From the NCBI GenBank assembly GCA_964019055.1, contig OZ025220.1:4733978-4797977 (forward strand): a stretch of DNA of 64,000 nt, in the 5' to 3' direction. Below the pieces are notes generated by a model, which saw only the letters and a list, made by a program, of their open reading frames with translations, did no database searches and was not told the origin of the DNA. The DNA is from Anthopleura xanthogrammica (Eukaryota > Cnidaria > Anthozoa > Actiniaria > Actiniidae). The position numbers and the translations under genes are program-made. Every line of letters starts with the position of its first letter. Position 1 is the first letter of the stretch. Shown here one piece after another: positions 46,801 through 57,064 of this stretch.

Positions 46801-48831
46801 ACCACAAAAGAAGGAAAAGCAGTGGAGGTTGTACTCAGTACAACAGAAGAGGTTAGACAATTTGATGCTGCCCGTTACCAATTAAAGACAAATCCTAAAC
46901 AAAAAGCTGTAATGGAGGCCTACAAAGACAAGCTGTCTCTCATCCAATCTAGTGTTTTATCAAAGGAAAGGGAAGTGAAAATGCTATTAAAAGAATGGGA
47001 GAAACAGTACTTCATCACAAATTATTGTAGATCTGCAACCATGGAAGAGATTAAAGCTGATAAAACTGCTTCCTTTTACCTTAAACAATTGAAGTATTCT
47101 AAGGTCCTTTTGAAACAGTGGAACATTTCTTTTTGATCAATTTAACTTAACTCCTACACTTACAATGAGTCATACAAAAAAAAAACAAAAAACAAAAACC
47201 TTAAGCTTACACATTATCTGTGTACTATAGTTTATTTTGAAAGCCTATAAGATTTAAATGTGTAAATGTACATAGATGCTTTATATTTATCTTGTAAATA
47301 TAGATTCATATTGTAAATATATTTTACGAACTTAGTTTTGAAGTCTAATTAAGACTTGAATAGAACAACATAAACCTAATCCATGAGACAGCTACAAAAA
47401 TATTTATCGCGCACATTTTATATAGGAAAATTAACTTAAAATTAAGCTTAATTTACCAAAAAAGAAATAAAGAAATCGTATAGAGAGAGAGAAGAAGGCC
47501 CAGTCATCAACTTTAAAACAACATACAGCTTTTTAAACACATCTAGTTTACGGGTACACAACGGAAACTTGTTTTATTTAGTGTCTATTTCAGCATTATT
47601 AAAGACAAGTGTGCATTTGAAACAATAAAAACCAATACTTACCTAAACATACGATTCCCAATCCTCAAGGCAGAAAGTATTTCCATGATTCTCTCAATAA
47701 AAACAACACGAATCCAGAAAACTCCATGTGGTAAACACTAGCGATCGGCAGCCATTTTCTACTTAGTTACGCGTAGCAACGAGAAGAGCCTCGATTTGAG
47801 GGAAATGCATAATAAGCGTTGCTGGGGGGCATTTCAAGGATTTGACCCATGCCTTAAATTTTGTGAGAATGGAACAGAGTCCAATGCAAAGCACAAATTT
47901 GGAAAGGTTTATTAAATTTGTGGTAAATAATGGGCACAATGAAATTATTCATAAAACGTGTATCAAGAATTAGCACATGACTGGAAGCTTCTCTACTACT
48001 CTCAAAACACTAACGAAATGCTTATACTCAAAGCCTTGCAAACAATAAATGCATTATAGTCTAGAGATTAATCTTTTAGGCAACACCAAGAAACAACAAC
48101 AAGGAACTATGTTCTAAAATTACTATAATGTTATTGCGCGTGTTATACTAATTTCATTGTTTACTGCATTGTTAACGATAGCTGATAAACGCGACCTAAG
48201 CACAAGTTCCGACTCGGAAGAAGACGCAAGATCTTCATCGAAGCGTTCCCGCACCGAGAAACAAGCTGAAAAACACTATTACCATCTAAAAGAGAAATTC
48301 GACGGAAAGTGGGAAGACTATCAACTGCGTTCATGGGCGACAATGGTGATAATAAGCATTGTTTATCTATACTGTTTACATTTTCATTTGAGCAATTCGC
48401 TAGGCGTTGAAGAATATTACAAGATGCTATGCAGTGCAATTACTAACATTTTATTTTTCTTGCAGACGCTTGGTAATCACAAATCGTTAGAAGAACCGCC
48501 AACCCTTCCTTTCTTCGGCTCTCAAACAAAGAAGAAGCAAAGCCAGCAGGACCAGTTGGCAGAGACAATTGGAGCATCTATGGGCGCATGTATGGCAGCC
48601 ATGAGGAATGACAGTTCCAGCAATGTAAATATATACATTTATTGTAACTATAAACATGACGTTATTTTTTACCCTGCTTATGAAAGACTGCTATTTTTAC
48701 AGGATGACAGACGAGGAAAGCTTCTGGAACAAATAAAAGAACTGAAGAATCTTTTTGATAGTGATGTCCTATCGAGAAAGGAATACGACGATCAAAAGAG
48801 CATCGTTCTTCAAAATCTCAAAGATTTGTAA
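40867..48831 (+). CDS. Companion protein of the Tc1-like element, four exons, 269 aa
   Basis: Exons are 40867-41224, 48182-48345, 48466-48624 and 48703-48831. All have GT-AG borders and the sum is exactly 270 codons. Start METFTVHLRVLDEF. The N-terminal domain (to about residue 100) includes MGYVVEGRGNRKFDIVDE and GRLCLWVDPH and may be a small ubiquitin- or PB1-like fold; that is a guess. A Lys-rich stretch (KGKGKKKKK) and a Ser/Asp-rich region follow, then EKHYYHLKEKFDGKWEDY. The C-terminus RGKLLEQIKELKNLFDSD, then VLSRKEYDDQKSIVL, looks like a SHOCT-type oligomerisation motif. The function is unknown; its place opposite the transposase suggests a helper in transposition. Intron 1 is 7 kb because of the nested element. 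Confidence 0.75.
42590..47136 (+). CDS. Orphan 1,299-aa protein, candidate transposase, split by a solo LTR
   Basis: Exons are 42590-43311, 43530-43924 and 44011-47136. Leaving out the LTR and one target copy (45463-45805) gives exactly 1,300 codons with no other break. Features in order: start MCRTFLNPKTCGFGK; a zinc-like pair (YDCKGCHQNYSK, about residue 118); a possible helix-turn-helix (INWSALARQFGVKNKKG); GEYTLGELIVPQKYKK; a WHDHSTVANHGHLVFM block; a zinc-like FFCSVCGMHAI...HVYRC; a SAP-like segment (LKKEEILQELRSRDIYPD); CEPMHDISNHISNVLEELPHH; and NAENEERVFNSIKGITKATS, a possible place for a catalytic Glu. A long acidic region and a basic helical tail end the protein. Similar multi-domain proteins are numerous in cnidarian genomes, in my recollection without a named function. 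The transposase role is inferred from the element's structure. Confidence 0.7.
45463..45800 (+). mobile_element. Solo LTR inside the orphan gene
   Basis: It begins TGTAGAGGCTACC and ends GAACCCCTACA, so it has TG...CA ends with a short TGTAG/CTACA inverted repeat. The flanks are AAAAC (45458-45462) and TAAAC (45801-45805), a 5-bp target duplication with one difference. Deleting the LTR and one flank restores TSRKLYGKY in the host frame. An AATAAA lies near 45740. No internal retrotransposon sequence remains, as after LTR-LTR recombination. The parent family cannot be named. Confidence 0.85.
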
Positions 48832-48846
48832 AATAAAATTCGTTTT

Positions 48847-50162
48847 TTAAACGTATTTACAATGGGTAAAATATCCGAAACAATCCTCGGCCGTTAACTG
48901 GTAGAAGGCGTGATATAAAATTACTTCTTGTTGCTGTTTTTCTGCTGCAGTCCAAAGCATGTCGTGCGTCCGTATCCAACCTTTAACTTTGCTAAATGCC
49001 TCTTCAATCGGATTAAAGTCAGGACTGTATGGCGGTAGGAATATTAATCTTGCACCTGTTTGTTGAATACGTTGGCGTACTCTTTGAACATGGTGAATAC
49101 ATGCATTGTCTAAAAGAAAATAAACGAGTAGCAAATAAAAATTTGGATAAACTGCTGTTTTATAAATATTTGAGTGTTAAATACTGCATACATACAGGGT
49201 ATAATTAGGTAAAGGCGTCATGGTAAATGGGAATTGTAATTCATAGTTCACTCATTGAGACAATGAAGTATTTCTTACCCATCAAAACTACAGAGTTAGG
49301 ATTGATACCATTATATGGCTGCAGAAATGGTACAACGTCACGTTCAAGAAATCTAATGAATTTGTCGGCATTAACGCTGTTTCTATACACCTTGACGGCA
49401 AGTAGTCCATCCACTCCAATAGCAGCCACAGCAGAAAGTCGGGGAGAGGGTACAAAATATCTTTTTACAACAGCTCGCAAACCTCTAAAGGAATAACCGT
49501 ATCTTCTCTGTACTCTTGTATCCTAGTACAGAATTTATAATCAAGATTATCTTTCGGAAATAAAAGGGAAGGAAGTTGTTTACATTAGTTTTTAGGCTGA
49601 CTTACACATCCAGTTTCGTCAATAAAAATCAATATTTCTGGTGCGTAGAATACTATTTCTGCTCTGTATCTTGCACGTAGACATTCACTTCTTTGAAGAG
49701 CAATTTTTCGTAGCTGTACATGCAAAAGAAAAGCGTATTAAAACCATTTATTCCATAGTGTTGAATGATTTTAAGTACGATGAACAATTATTAAATGTAT
49801 CACTTATGCGTTATACTCACCGTTTTTCGCGTTAGTCCTAACCTTTTCAAGTTCCTGAATACTGTTGAGAGGTGATAATCGCTTCCTGTCGCCCTGCTTA
49901 TTTCGTACTGCAGTTCTCGGAGAGTCAAACAAGCGTTTTTCAGAACTGCATCAACAACTACAAATATCTCATGTCGGTGAAAAGACGACACACGTGGCCT
50001 TCCTACGGTGCAACAGTTCAACAATCCTGTCATGGTAAATTTTCTTACAATTCTCCGTACACTGCTCTCGGGTAGCCTCAAAACTCTGACAATTTTACTG
50101 GTTCTAAAAAGTAAACCAAACTTGAGCCAAATGACCCTACATCGAAGGTCGTAACTATACAT
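48847..50162 (-). CDS. Tc1/mariner-type DD34E transposase, four exons, 318 aa, intact
   Basis: Exons on the minus strand are 50162-49821, 49713-49606, 49522-49279 and 49109-48847; the sum is 319 codons including the stop. The N-terminus has two helix-turn-helix parts (KIVRVLRLPESSVRRIVRKF and DYHLSTVFRNLKRLGLTRK). The catalytic acids are Asp in LIFIDETG, Asp in VVLMDNACIHHV (its codon split by intron 3) and Glu in DFNPIEEAFSKVK. There are 34 residues between the second and third, the Tc1-type DD34E. The end is CKYV. Three introns are unusual for Tc1-type transposases. The gene lies in its own TA-flanked inverted-repeat element and all key residues are present, so it may be recently active. 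Confidence 0.85.
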
Positions 50163-50238
50163 GCTTATTATTAGCTACTAAAGGTTACTGAATCTATCCC
50201 ATGATGCACGTCTATATATATGATATATTGATTTTTTA

Positions 50239-50272
<34 letters not shown>

Positions 50273-50318
50273 ATTATATTACCGGCCATAATTTTTGCAA
50301 AGGGCGGTATACATATAT

Positions 50319-51418
50319 GAAGAATATTTACTCAAAATGGGTCTTATCGACTAAGACCCATTTGATGTCACGATTTAGCATTCAAGCCATTTCTTGAGCC
50401 GTGTTTGAATTATCAGCTTGCCAAGTTTTTCGACCAAAAAAAGACCACGCCCATTTCACCCTTAAGACCCCTTTTATTAAGATATTCTTCATGATAATTC
50501 AGAGATAAAGCTTTCTTCATCACGAAGCCAATTTATTGTTGATATGACTTGTTCGGAAGTGTGTAAATGAGCCCCGCCTACCAGCTCCATGCACAACGAG
50601 CGCGCCTTCTTCATTTCGAAATTTACTAAATACTGCACAGGTACGCGCTAAGCTTCACTCGCCTTTGATGACATTGAGTCCTTCGCCTACCTACCAAAGC
50701 CCGGGAGGTTCCAGCAAAACTCCCTTGATGGCATTGGCATCTGCACAACTGAAAGATTGAAAAACGAGATACATTTTATTCGGAATAGACCTCAAAAATA
50801 CCTACGCCCAGCCTAGAGCCCACCTAGAATCGACCAGAACAAGACAGTTTATATTTAGAATAAATCTCAAAAATACCTCACAAAATATCAAACATTCTTT
50901 TGCGTTGTTTCTTGCCCTTCTTTTTTTGAAAATATCATAAAGAAATGCAATAGAAAAGAAAACGGAAAACTGTAAATCACTCTTTAAAACACTGTTTCTG
51001 TTATACTGATTTTTTTAGAAATTCAATTTCCCCCTGCTTACTATTGATGTAGCACATATCTGGCATCGAGCTCGTCCACTTATAATGACAGTGGACCAGT
51101 CCCTACGCCCAGCCTAGAGCCCACCTAGAATCGACCAGAACAAGACAGTTTATATTTAGAATAAATCTCAAAAATACCTAACAAAATATTAAAAATTGTT
51201 TTGTGTTGTTTTTTTCCCGACTCCCGTTTTTGTCACATTGATCATGAAGAATATTTACTCAAAATGGGTCTTATCGACTAAGACCCATTTGATGTCACGA
51301 TTTAGCATTCAAGCCATTTCTTGAGCCGTGTTTGAATTATCAGCTTGCCAAGTTTTTCGACCAAAAAAAGACCACGCCCATTTCACCCTTAAGACCCCTT
51401 TTATTAAGATATTCTTCA
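50319..51418. mobile_element. TRIM-like element or paired MITEs with 173-bp direct repeats
   Basis: Two near-identical repeats at 50319-50491 and 51246-51418 both start TGAAGAATATTTACTC and end GATATTCTTCA. They have TG...CA ends and share an internal AATGGGTCTTATCGACTAAG palindrome. The outer flanks are both TATA, a possible 4-bp duplication. Between them a second direct repeat (CTACGCCCAGCCTAGAGCCC, at 50804 and 51101) occurs. No coding capacity, clear primer site or polypurine tract is seen, so two independent MITE insertions remain possible. Confidence 0.55.
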
Positions 51419-51454
51419 TATATATATTTATATATATATATATATAGATTATGG

Positions 51455-51556
51455 ACTGTAGATAGATCAAAGACAAGACATAACTTTTGCTGTTACTCCG
51501 AATAACGCTCTACATGTCAATGTATTGAGCACTTTACCGTCAGAATAGACACATCC

Positions 51557-51590
<34 letters not shown>
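51455..51590 (+). repeat. Second Penelope-like terminal block plus (TA)n
   Basis: GCTGTTACTCCGAATAACG, then CGCTCTACATGTCAATGTA and TTGAGCACTTTACCGTCAG, followed by TA repeats. It matches 39905-39980 in order and orientation, without the hammerhead core. Confidence 0.6.
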
Positions 51591-52689
51591 AATATAAAAC
51601 GGCGCGCGTGTCTATATAGACAGGATGACTTTAAGCCCAAATCTAAAAAAAAGTTTAAATCTCAAAAGACAGAGATGAAAAAAGCCGAGGTGAAAGAGGT
51701 TAAAATCAAGGTCGCCTTAGCGTATTGTAGTGGTGTAATCAAGAACCGAAGAGGGAAGACGCAAACCATTCGAATTAAAGCGTCAGCTACAAAAGCTGAC
51801 ATACTCGAAAAAGCATTCGAAAAACATTCTAAGTTTGACCAAACCTTTGACGACTCAGTGTCTTACAAGCTTCTCTATCCAGACTTCAGCGAAATCGAAT
51901 ACGTACCTGGAACCAAAGATCTTTTCAAATTAAGTGCATACAAAGAAGCACTTGGGAAAGACTACAAACGTCTAACGTTGTCTATGATTCCATGCGATGA
52001 ATTTGGTAAGTTTACTCTCAGATCGTGTGTAATTTTTTGTAGATGTTGTTGCTTTTAATCCAGGGCTTTAATTACCAATATGAAACCCCGTCATTCTGTA
52101 TCTTGAAAAATATTGAGAAGATAAGTTGATTAAGCTTACATTTTGGAGAAAAAACAAACTTGCTCGATTATATTTGCCTTCAAAAATGTATTGCATGACA
52201 TGATCTGATTAGGACATTTTATTAGCACAGGCTTTTTACTACTAATCAACTAAAATCGGACAGATCTACAACAAACATCTGTGAAAGGTGCAAAAAGGCA
52301 AAGGCAGTGCATAGGATATGTATGCAAAGCTAATAAATTAATATGGTCACACATTTATACAATAGTTTCTTTATATTTGTATACAGAATCTTCTGATGAT
52401 GATGATGATGACAATGACAAGAGTACATCTCGAACCAAAGGCTCTATTCTATCAGTAGCAGGTATATCTTAATTTATATTTAATTGTTTTAGTATATACC
52501 AACAAGGGAACCTCTAAAAAAGTTTATTAAAACAGTTTTTTGATTTTACTTATTTCTGGATGTTAAAAATCGTGACATAGTCACGCTCCAGCCATATATG
52601 GAAGCCGTTACATTGATTCTTGCACAACTCATTTCCATATTAATTCATTGTCATCAATTCAAACTTACAGTACTTATAGTGAAAAATAT

Positions 52690-53240
52690 GGCTTATAACT
52701 GTCAACAAAAATACAAATACTTTCTTTCAAAATAAGTTTGCTGAACAGAATCAAAACTGATAAAAGCGACAAATATGTCTTTCAAGTTCAGGTTACTACG
52801 CTTCTCAGTTGAGCTTGGAACGACAGAAGTTTTGTCACGAAGTTTTGTCGTTGAAAAGTACATGTTGTCAGGGGCAACGTCAAAAGTATTGAACCGTATA
52901 TTGTGGGAAAGTGTGGGAAAAATTCACGAGCTTAATTGCCGCCGAGGTGACGTCAGTATCATGCTTGATTCCTATTGAATACTTTTGACGTTGCCCCTAA
53001 CAACATGTACTTTTCAACGACAAAACAAAACTTCGGTCGTTCCAAGCTCAACTGAGAAGCGTAGTAACTTCAAATGCAGCTGTTGAACGAGTCGCCAGAG
53101 ATCAAACCATGTGCTTTGGATGTCAGTGTTGAATTAATATACCTCCTTAGCTAAGAATTTCACCGATATCTTCTTTGAATGATGAATAATCTGAAGATTT
53201 TATTTACTTAAGACTGGTTGACAGCTTCGGATCAACAAAA
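52690..53240 (-). mobile_element. Repeat family copy C (fragment), inside a HECT-gene intron
   Basis: On the minus strand the flanks match part of copy A near 12290-12490, with shared AAAATCTTCAGATTATTCAT, GCACATGGTTTGATCTCTGG-like and AAAGCGACAAATATGTC blocks. It is split by the fold-back element at 52793-53067. Confidence 0.5.
52793..53067. mobile_element. Fold-back element, 275 bp, about 90-bp arms
   Basis: The ends are TTACTACGCTTCTCAGTTGA and its inverse. The arms include GCTTGGAACGAC and CATGTTGTCAGGGGCAACGTC and their inverse counterparts. It is inserted in repeat copy C: the flanks on both sides align with copy A without the insert. No target duplication is clear. Confidence 0.75.
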
Positions 53241-53274
53241 ACTGATAAATAAATAGGGGAAATTATTTGTCTCT

Positions 53275-53516
53275 CAGGGACTAGTCATTAAGTACAGGGG
53301 GGGTGGGGGGTGGGGGGTTAGGCAAAATCAGAATAGAATCAGTTTTTTATCTTGGCCCACCCTAAAAAATGACACTGAAAATGTGATTGCACTTGACCCA
53401 CCCTTAAGTTGTCAAATTTTATCAATAGCCAACCCCTGTGAAGGAGTTCAAAAGTATTTGACCCACCCCCTTATTTTGCTCCACCCCCCCCCCCTGTACT
53501 TAATGACCAGTCCCTT
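53275..53516. mobile_element. MITE with AGGGACT termini and G/C runs
   Basis: The inverted ends are AGGGACTAGTCATTAAGTAC and GTACTTAATGACCAGTCCCT, followed inward by a G-rich run and its inverse C-rich run. About 240 bp, no gene. The CAGGGA-type end would suit a hAT-type MITE, but an 8-bp duplication is not evident. Confidence 0.75.
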
Positions 53517-54697
53517 AGACTGCTCGACAGTTAGCAGGTACGGTAGTTCAAAAGTAGGAAAAGTAAAATTAGCAAGAATGGCTAAATTTTTGAACAATAT
53601 CATTTCTCAACATAGAGTCTTTGAAAACTTTATTTGTGGCAAACATTTTGAATGTCACAACACGTTATCTACCTAATATATATTGTTATCTTTTCTTGTC
53701 CACAATTGAGAGAAATGTCAAGTGAGAACGCATTCCAACAGACTAAGCCAAAAACCACATAATATTAATTGAATGGTAATATATATTCACTGTATTTATT
53801 TGTCTAATGGATATTTTTCTTGACAGATTCATCTGATAGTGACAGTGATCTTTGTAAATCAGCACTAGCAATTGATAAACCATCAATGCCAAGCACCAGC
53901 CACACTTTAGTATCAGCAAATAAAAGCCACAATCTGTATGATAACTACATGGAAGTCATAGATGTGTGGGATGACGATGATCAAGATCCTGATTTGTTGG
54001 CTGCCATTGATGCAAGCCTCCAAGATACCTACAACCACAGACCAGTGGCAAGTACATGTACAGCATCAGGCAATGTCCATGAAATCATTCAGAGATTCAT
54101 TTCAGACCACTTAGAATCTGCAGGGGACCTTGTGCACGTTGTAGTTTTGCGCAAGCATATTATGCAGTCGACTTTAGCTGCAATTCAAAGAAAAAGTTTT
54201 AGCCTTTGCAATCCCCTTGCCATCAGTTTTAGTGGAGAAGATGCAGTGGATGTCGGTGGGCCAACACGCGAATTCTTTAGACTTCTAATGATTAGTCTTA
54301 AAGAAACTGGCATCTTTGAAGGTAACTGGTTCTCACATGACCTGCGAATGTTGGGAACAAGTACTACCAAGCTGGAAAACTGGTTGCTTGGAGTGTCCTC
54401 CATAAATAATGTATAGTTTTGAACTGTTCCTCCAGGATCTAGCAGAAGGCGAAATCCCAGAGCTGAAACTATCGGATCTCCTAATTTTTCTAACAGGAGC
54501 AGAGACAATTCCTCCCCTTGGATTTCCTGGTTCACTTGTATTGGAGTTCTATGACAACGTTGATGGAGAAAAGCGATTGCCATGGGCATCGACATGCTCT
54601 CTCACCCTACACCTTCCAAGGCAAACCAATTCACCAAAAGAGTTGAAATGTCTTCTTTGTCAGAGTCTTCAAGATTGTCAAGGTTTTGGAAAGTGTT

Positions 54698-56457
54698 GAA
54701 AAAATATGCTCTGCTTGAAGGGAAGTTTAGACATTGCTTTTGCAATTGAAAATCATGAAACAGTTTTCGTTGTTGTTGTTGCCACATGATTGTTGGTATT
54801 GAAGTATCAATGTTCGCAACCCAGTTATCTATTACACTATGAATATATTTAATGTGGCTCCATATAGTTTTCAGCTCGCGTGCAACCGCGGAACTTGAAG
54901 AATTTTTATTTTAGTTCACCTTACCTTAATCCATATATAAAGTTTTTAAAAATTTTGACCGCTTAAAACTAGAGTTTTGATTTTTTCTATGCTAAACAAG
55001 GGCTATATTATGACAGCCGTAGCGTTGCTATGGTGACCAGTCACGTGATTGTTTAAAAAAAATTATAATCAACTCAGTCTTTTAAACATAGCTTGCCCAT
55101 GAACTATTTGGAGAGTGGTAATAGAAATAATTTTTCCCAAAAATCTCTGCAGCCACAAATGTTCCAAAACTACATGGAGCCACCTTTTTTCTTTGGTTAA
55201 CTTTTGACAATTTTTTTGACATTTGCATGAATTTACTCATCTTTACTACTATCTACAAACTTATCTTATCACTGAGGATCAATTTTAATTTTTACTCAGA
55301 CTATATGCCCGTAGATACACTCAGTCCTGACTGCCTATATTTATTACTTATTATTAGAATATCATGGGATACATTTAAAATATGATATTGTGCTTTATTC
55401 AGAATGTAAACAATATATGTTTCTGAAGGTTTGCACAATTTATTGCTTGTTGTGTTATGGTCAAGTTCAAAGTACCCTGTACTGTGAGTAGAGTCTCAGT
55501 ACAATAGTATAAAGGACGATCTAAATTAATGGCTGTATTAAACCATTTTGATATATTGTTATCATATACGGTACTCTTGTTTTATTAAAAGATTGTTTCA
55601 TCTCTTGCTTGTTTTTATACTGCGGTAGTATACAATCTTACTTGAGCCACAGCTACAAAACCGATTTTTGGATTCAATAGTCTAGCTGTGGATTTACAGT
55701 GTGACTACTCTAACCAAATTTGAAATATTTAAAAATTGACTTTGACATATAATTTAATATTTTTTGCATAATCTTTCTAAGAAAACTAAATAAAGTTTTT
55801 ATGATGAAAAACTCCCTAAGATATAGCAATAATTCACTCAAAACATGTATATTTAAAATTTGTGGGAAATTTGTTTGGGTGGCTTTGGTTGAAGTAGTCA
55901 CATTGTTAGCTAAGTGAAAATGAATTTTATATCCACACACTAGAATTAAAATTCTAAAGATGGTCTTTTCATTCTAATTAGCCCGAACACATGTAAAAAT
56001 GCATTGTAGCCTACACATTGTAGTTTGGACCAAATTGTAATCTCAGAAATTTTATATATGTTCCTCAAGACTTAATCACTAAGATAAATTATTAGTAATA
56101 CAAAAATGAATATTTTTTCTTAAAACGTTCCTATTTAAATATGATTACAAAAGTATCTTTCTTCTACTACAGTAAATTTGACATTTTAAAATTGTTTTGT
56201 GCACACATAATCATGAAATACAAATAATAATAATGAAAAAACATGACAAATGTTTTACTATACTTCCAAAGCAGCCAGGGATTGGTAAATATAAGCAATT
56301 TTTTTGTCAACCCAGAACCAGTCCTAGTACCTTGAAATCAATCATTGTACTCAATTTTATTATGTTAATGTCCATTAAACAATTTAGCAATATCTGTAAA
56401 TGCATAGGTCATGCAAATAAAGATTATTTTACTACAGTCATATGAAAACTGCTCTAA
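54698..56457. other. AT-rich spacer without a recognised gene
   Basis: No domain, tandem array or long inverted repeat was recognised in any frame over this 1.8 kb. It may include the 3' part of the HECT unit. Confidence 0.45.
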
Positions 56458-56944
56458 TAGTCCAGCAATTTTGTGCTCAAATTGTGCATTTTTGGTTAAA
56501 AGCACCAAACTGGCGCCATATGATATCATAAGAGAAGCCGATTGATTTCAGCTACCTCGATGTCATTCAGGGGGAGGCAAATTTGGTACTCAGGGGGATG
56601 GAGGAGGGCAAAAATTGTTGCAATTTTTTTAATTTTGTTATATCTTATCAAATTAGCACTTTAATTACCAGAATTGCTTTTTTTTAACGCTCATATACTT
56701 TAAGCTCTGAATATCTGGTAAGTTTAGTGCTGATTTAATAAGATATTATAGAGGTTAAATATTTGTACAAGTTTTTGCCCTTCCCCTCCCCCTGAGTACC
56801 AACTTTGCCTCCCCCTGAATGAAATCGAGGTGGGCCCATAGCTGAAATCAATCAGCATGTCCTATGCTATCATTGTGCCAAGTTTGGTGCCTTTAACAAA
56901 AAGTGCACAATTCGACCATTCTAATGCACCATATTGCTGGACTA
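56458..56944. mobile_element. Fold-back element, about 490 bp
   Basis: The ends are TAGTCCAGCAAT and ATTGCTGGACTA. The arms extend roughly 170 bp on each side with matching blocks in the same order (AAGCACCAAACT, TTGATTTCAGCTA, TTCAGGGGGAGGCAAA, GGTACTCAGGGGGA and their inverses). An AT-rich loop of about 140 bp lies in the centre. There is no coding capacity. Confidence 0.8.
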
Positions 56945-57064
56945 TAAAAGTTATGGCCAGACATTGTCAGGCGACCAGCCATTAAGCCAAATTGGTTACT
57001 GGTTTTATGTTTTTCTTGCTATTTCAGCTGCAACAGTATTACTAAAAGAAGATCTACTAATGTA

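Larger units (their letters stand above)
41540..47853 (+). mobile_element. TTAA-flanked element carrying a 1,299-aa orphan gene
   Basis: The terminal inverted repeats GGCATGGGTC (41540-41549) and GACCCATGCC (47844-47853) abut the duplicated tetranucleotide TTAA at 41536-41539 and 47854-47857. TTAA target sites are used by the piggyBac and Kolobok superfamilies, but the encoded protein shows no piggyBac or THAP-type feature that I recognise. One gene fills 42590-47136. The element lies in intron 1 of the Tc1-like companion gene. It contains one later insertion, a solo LTR. Confidence 0.8.
40732..50307. mobile_element. Tc1/mariner-type element with two intact genes and a nested element
   Basis: The borders are CAGCCCTATGC and, inverted, CCGCCCTTTGC. 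Both are followed by GCAAAAATTATGGCCGG and, further in, inverted ATATCATATATATAGAC and TGCATCATGGGA blocks. The flanks are TA on both sides (40730-40731 and 50308-50309). Inside are a plus-strand companion gene (40867-48831) and a minus-strand DD34E transposase (50162-48847), converging within 16 bp. Both have introns and no frame breaks. A 6.3-kb TTAA-flanked element occupies intron 1 of the companion gene; without it the unit is about 3.3 kb. Confidence 0.85.
51634..54697 (+). pseudogene. HECT E3 ubiquitin-ligase-like gene, internally deleted
   Basis: Exon pieces are about 51634-52005, 52387-52461, 53827-54321 or beyond, and 54433-54697; the first two junctions join in frame. The first exon has KNRRGKTQTIRIKASATKAD and DSVSYKLLYPDFSEI, a small domain often seen before HECT in cnidarian proteins. 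A Ser/Asp-rich linker follows (SDSDSDLCKS). The HECT N-lobe starts NPLAISFSGEDAVDVGG then PTREFFRLLM; a frameshift near 54350 switches to YYQAGKLVAWSVLH and is followed by a deletion of roughly 100 residues. The C-lobe reads LLIFLTGAETIPPLGFPG and LPWASTCSLTLHLP, with the catalytic Cys kept. It is G2E3-like in domain type. The missing E2-binding part makes ligase activity unlikely. Confidence 0.65.

Noticed and set aside
41540..47853. Calling the TTAA element a piggyBac copy
   Set aside because: The termini do not start with the usual CCC-type piggyBac end, and the protein lacks any piggyBac DDD or Cys-rich signature that I recognise.
54322..54432. Normal intron between the HECT N-lobe and C-lobe
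   Set aside because: The gap is about 110 bp, but roughly 100 conserved residues are missing and N-lobe sequence continues into it in a shifted frame, so a deletion plus frameshift fits better.
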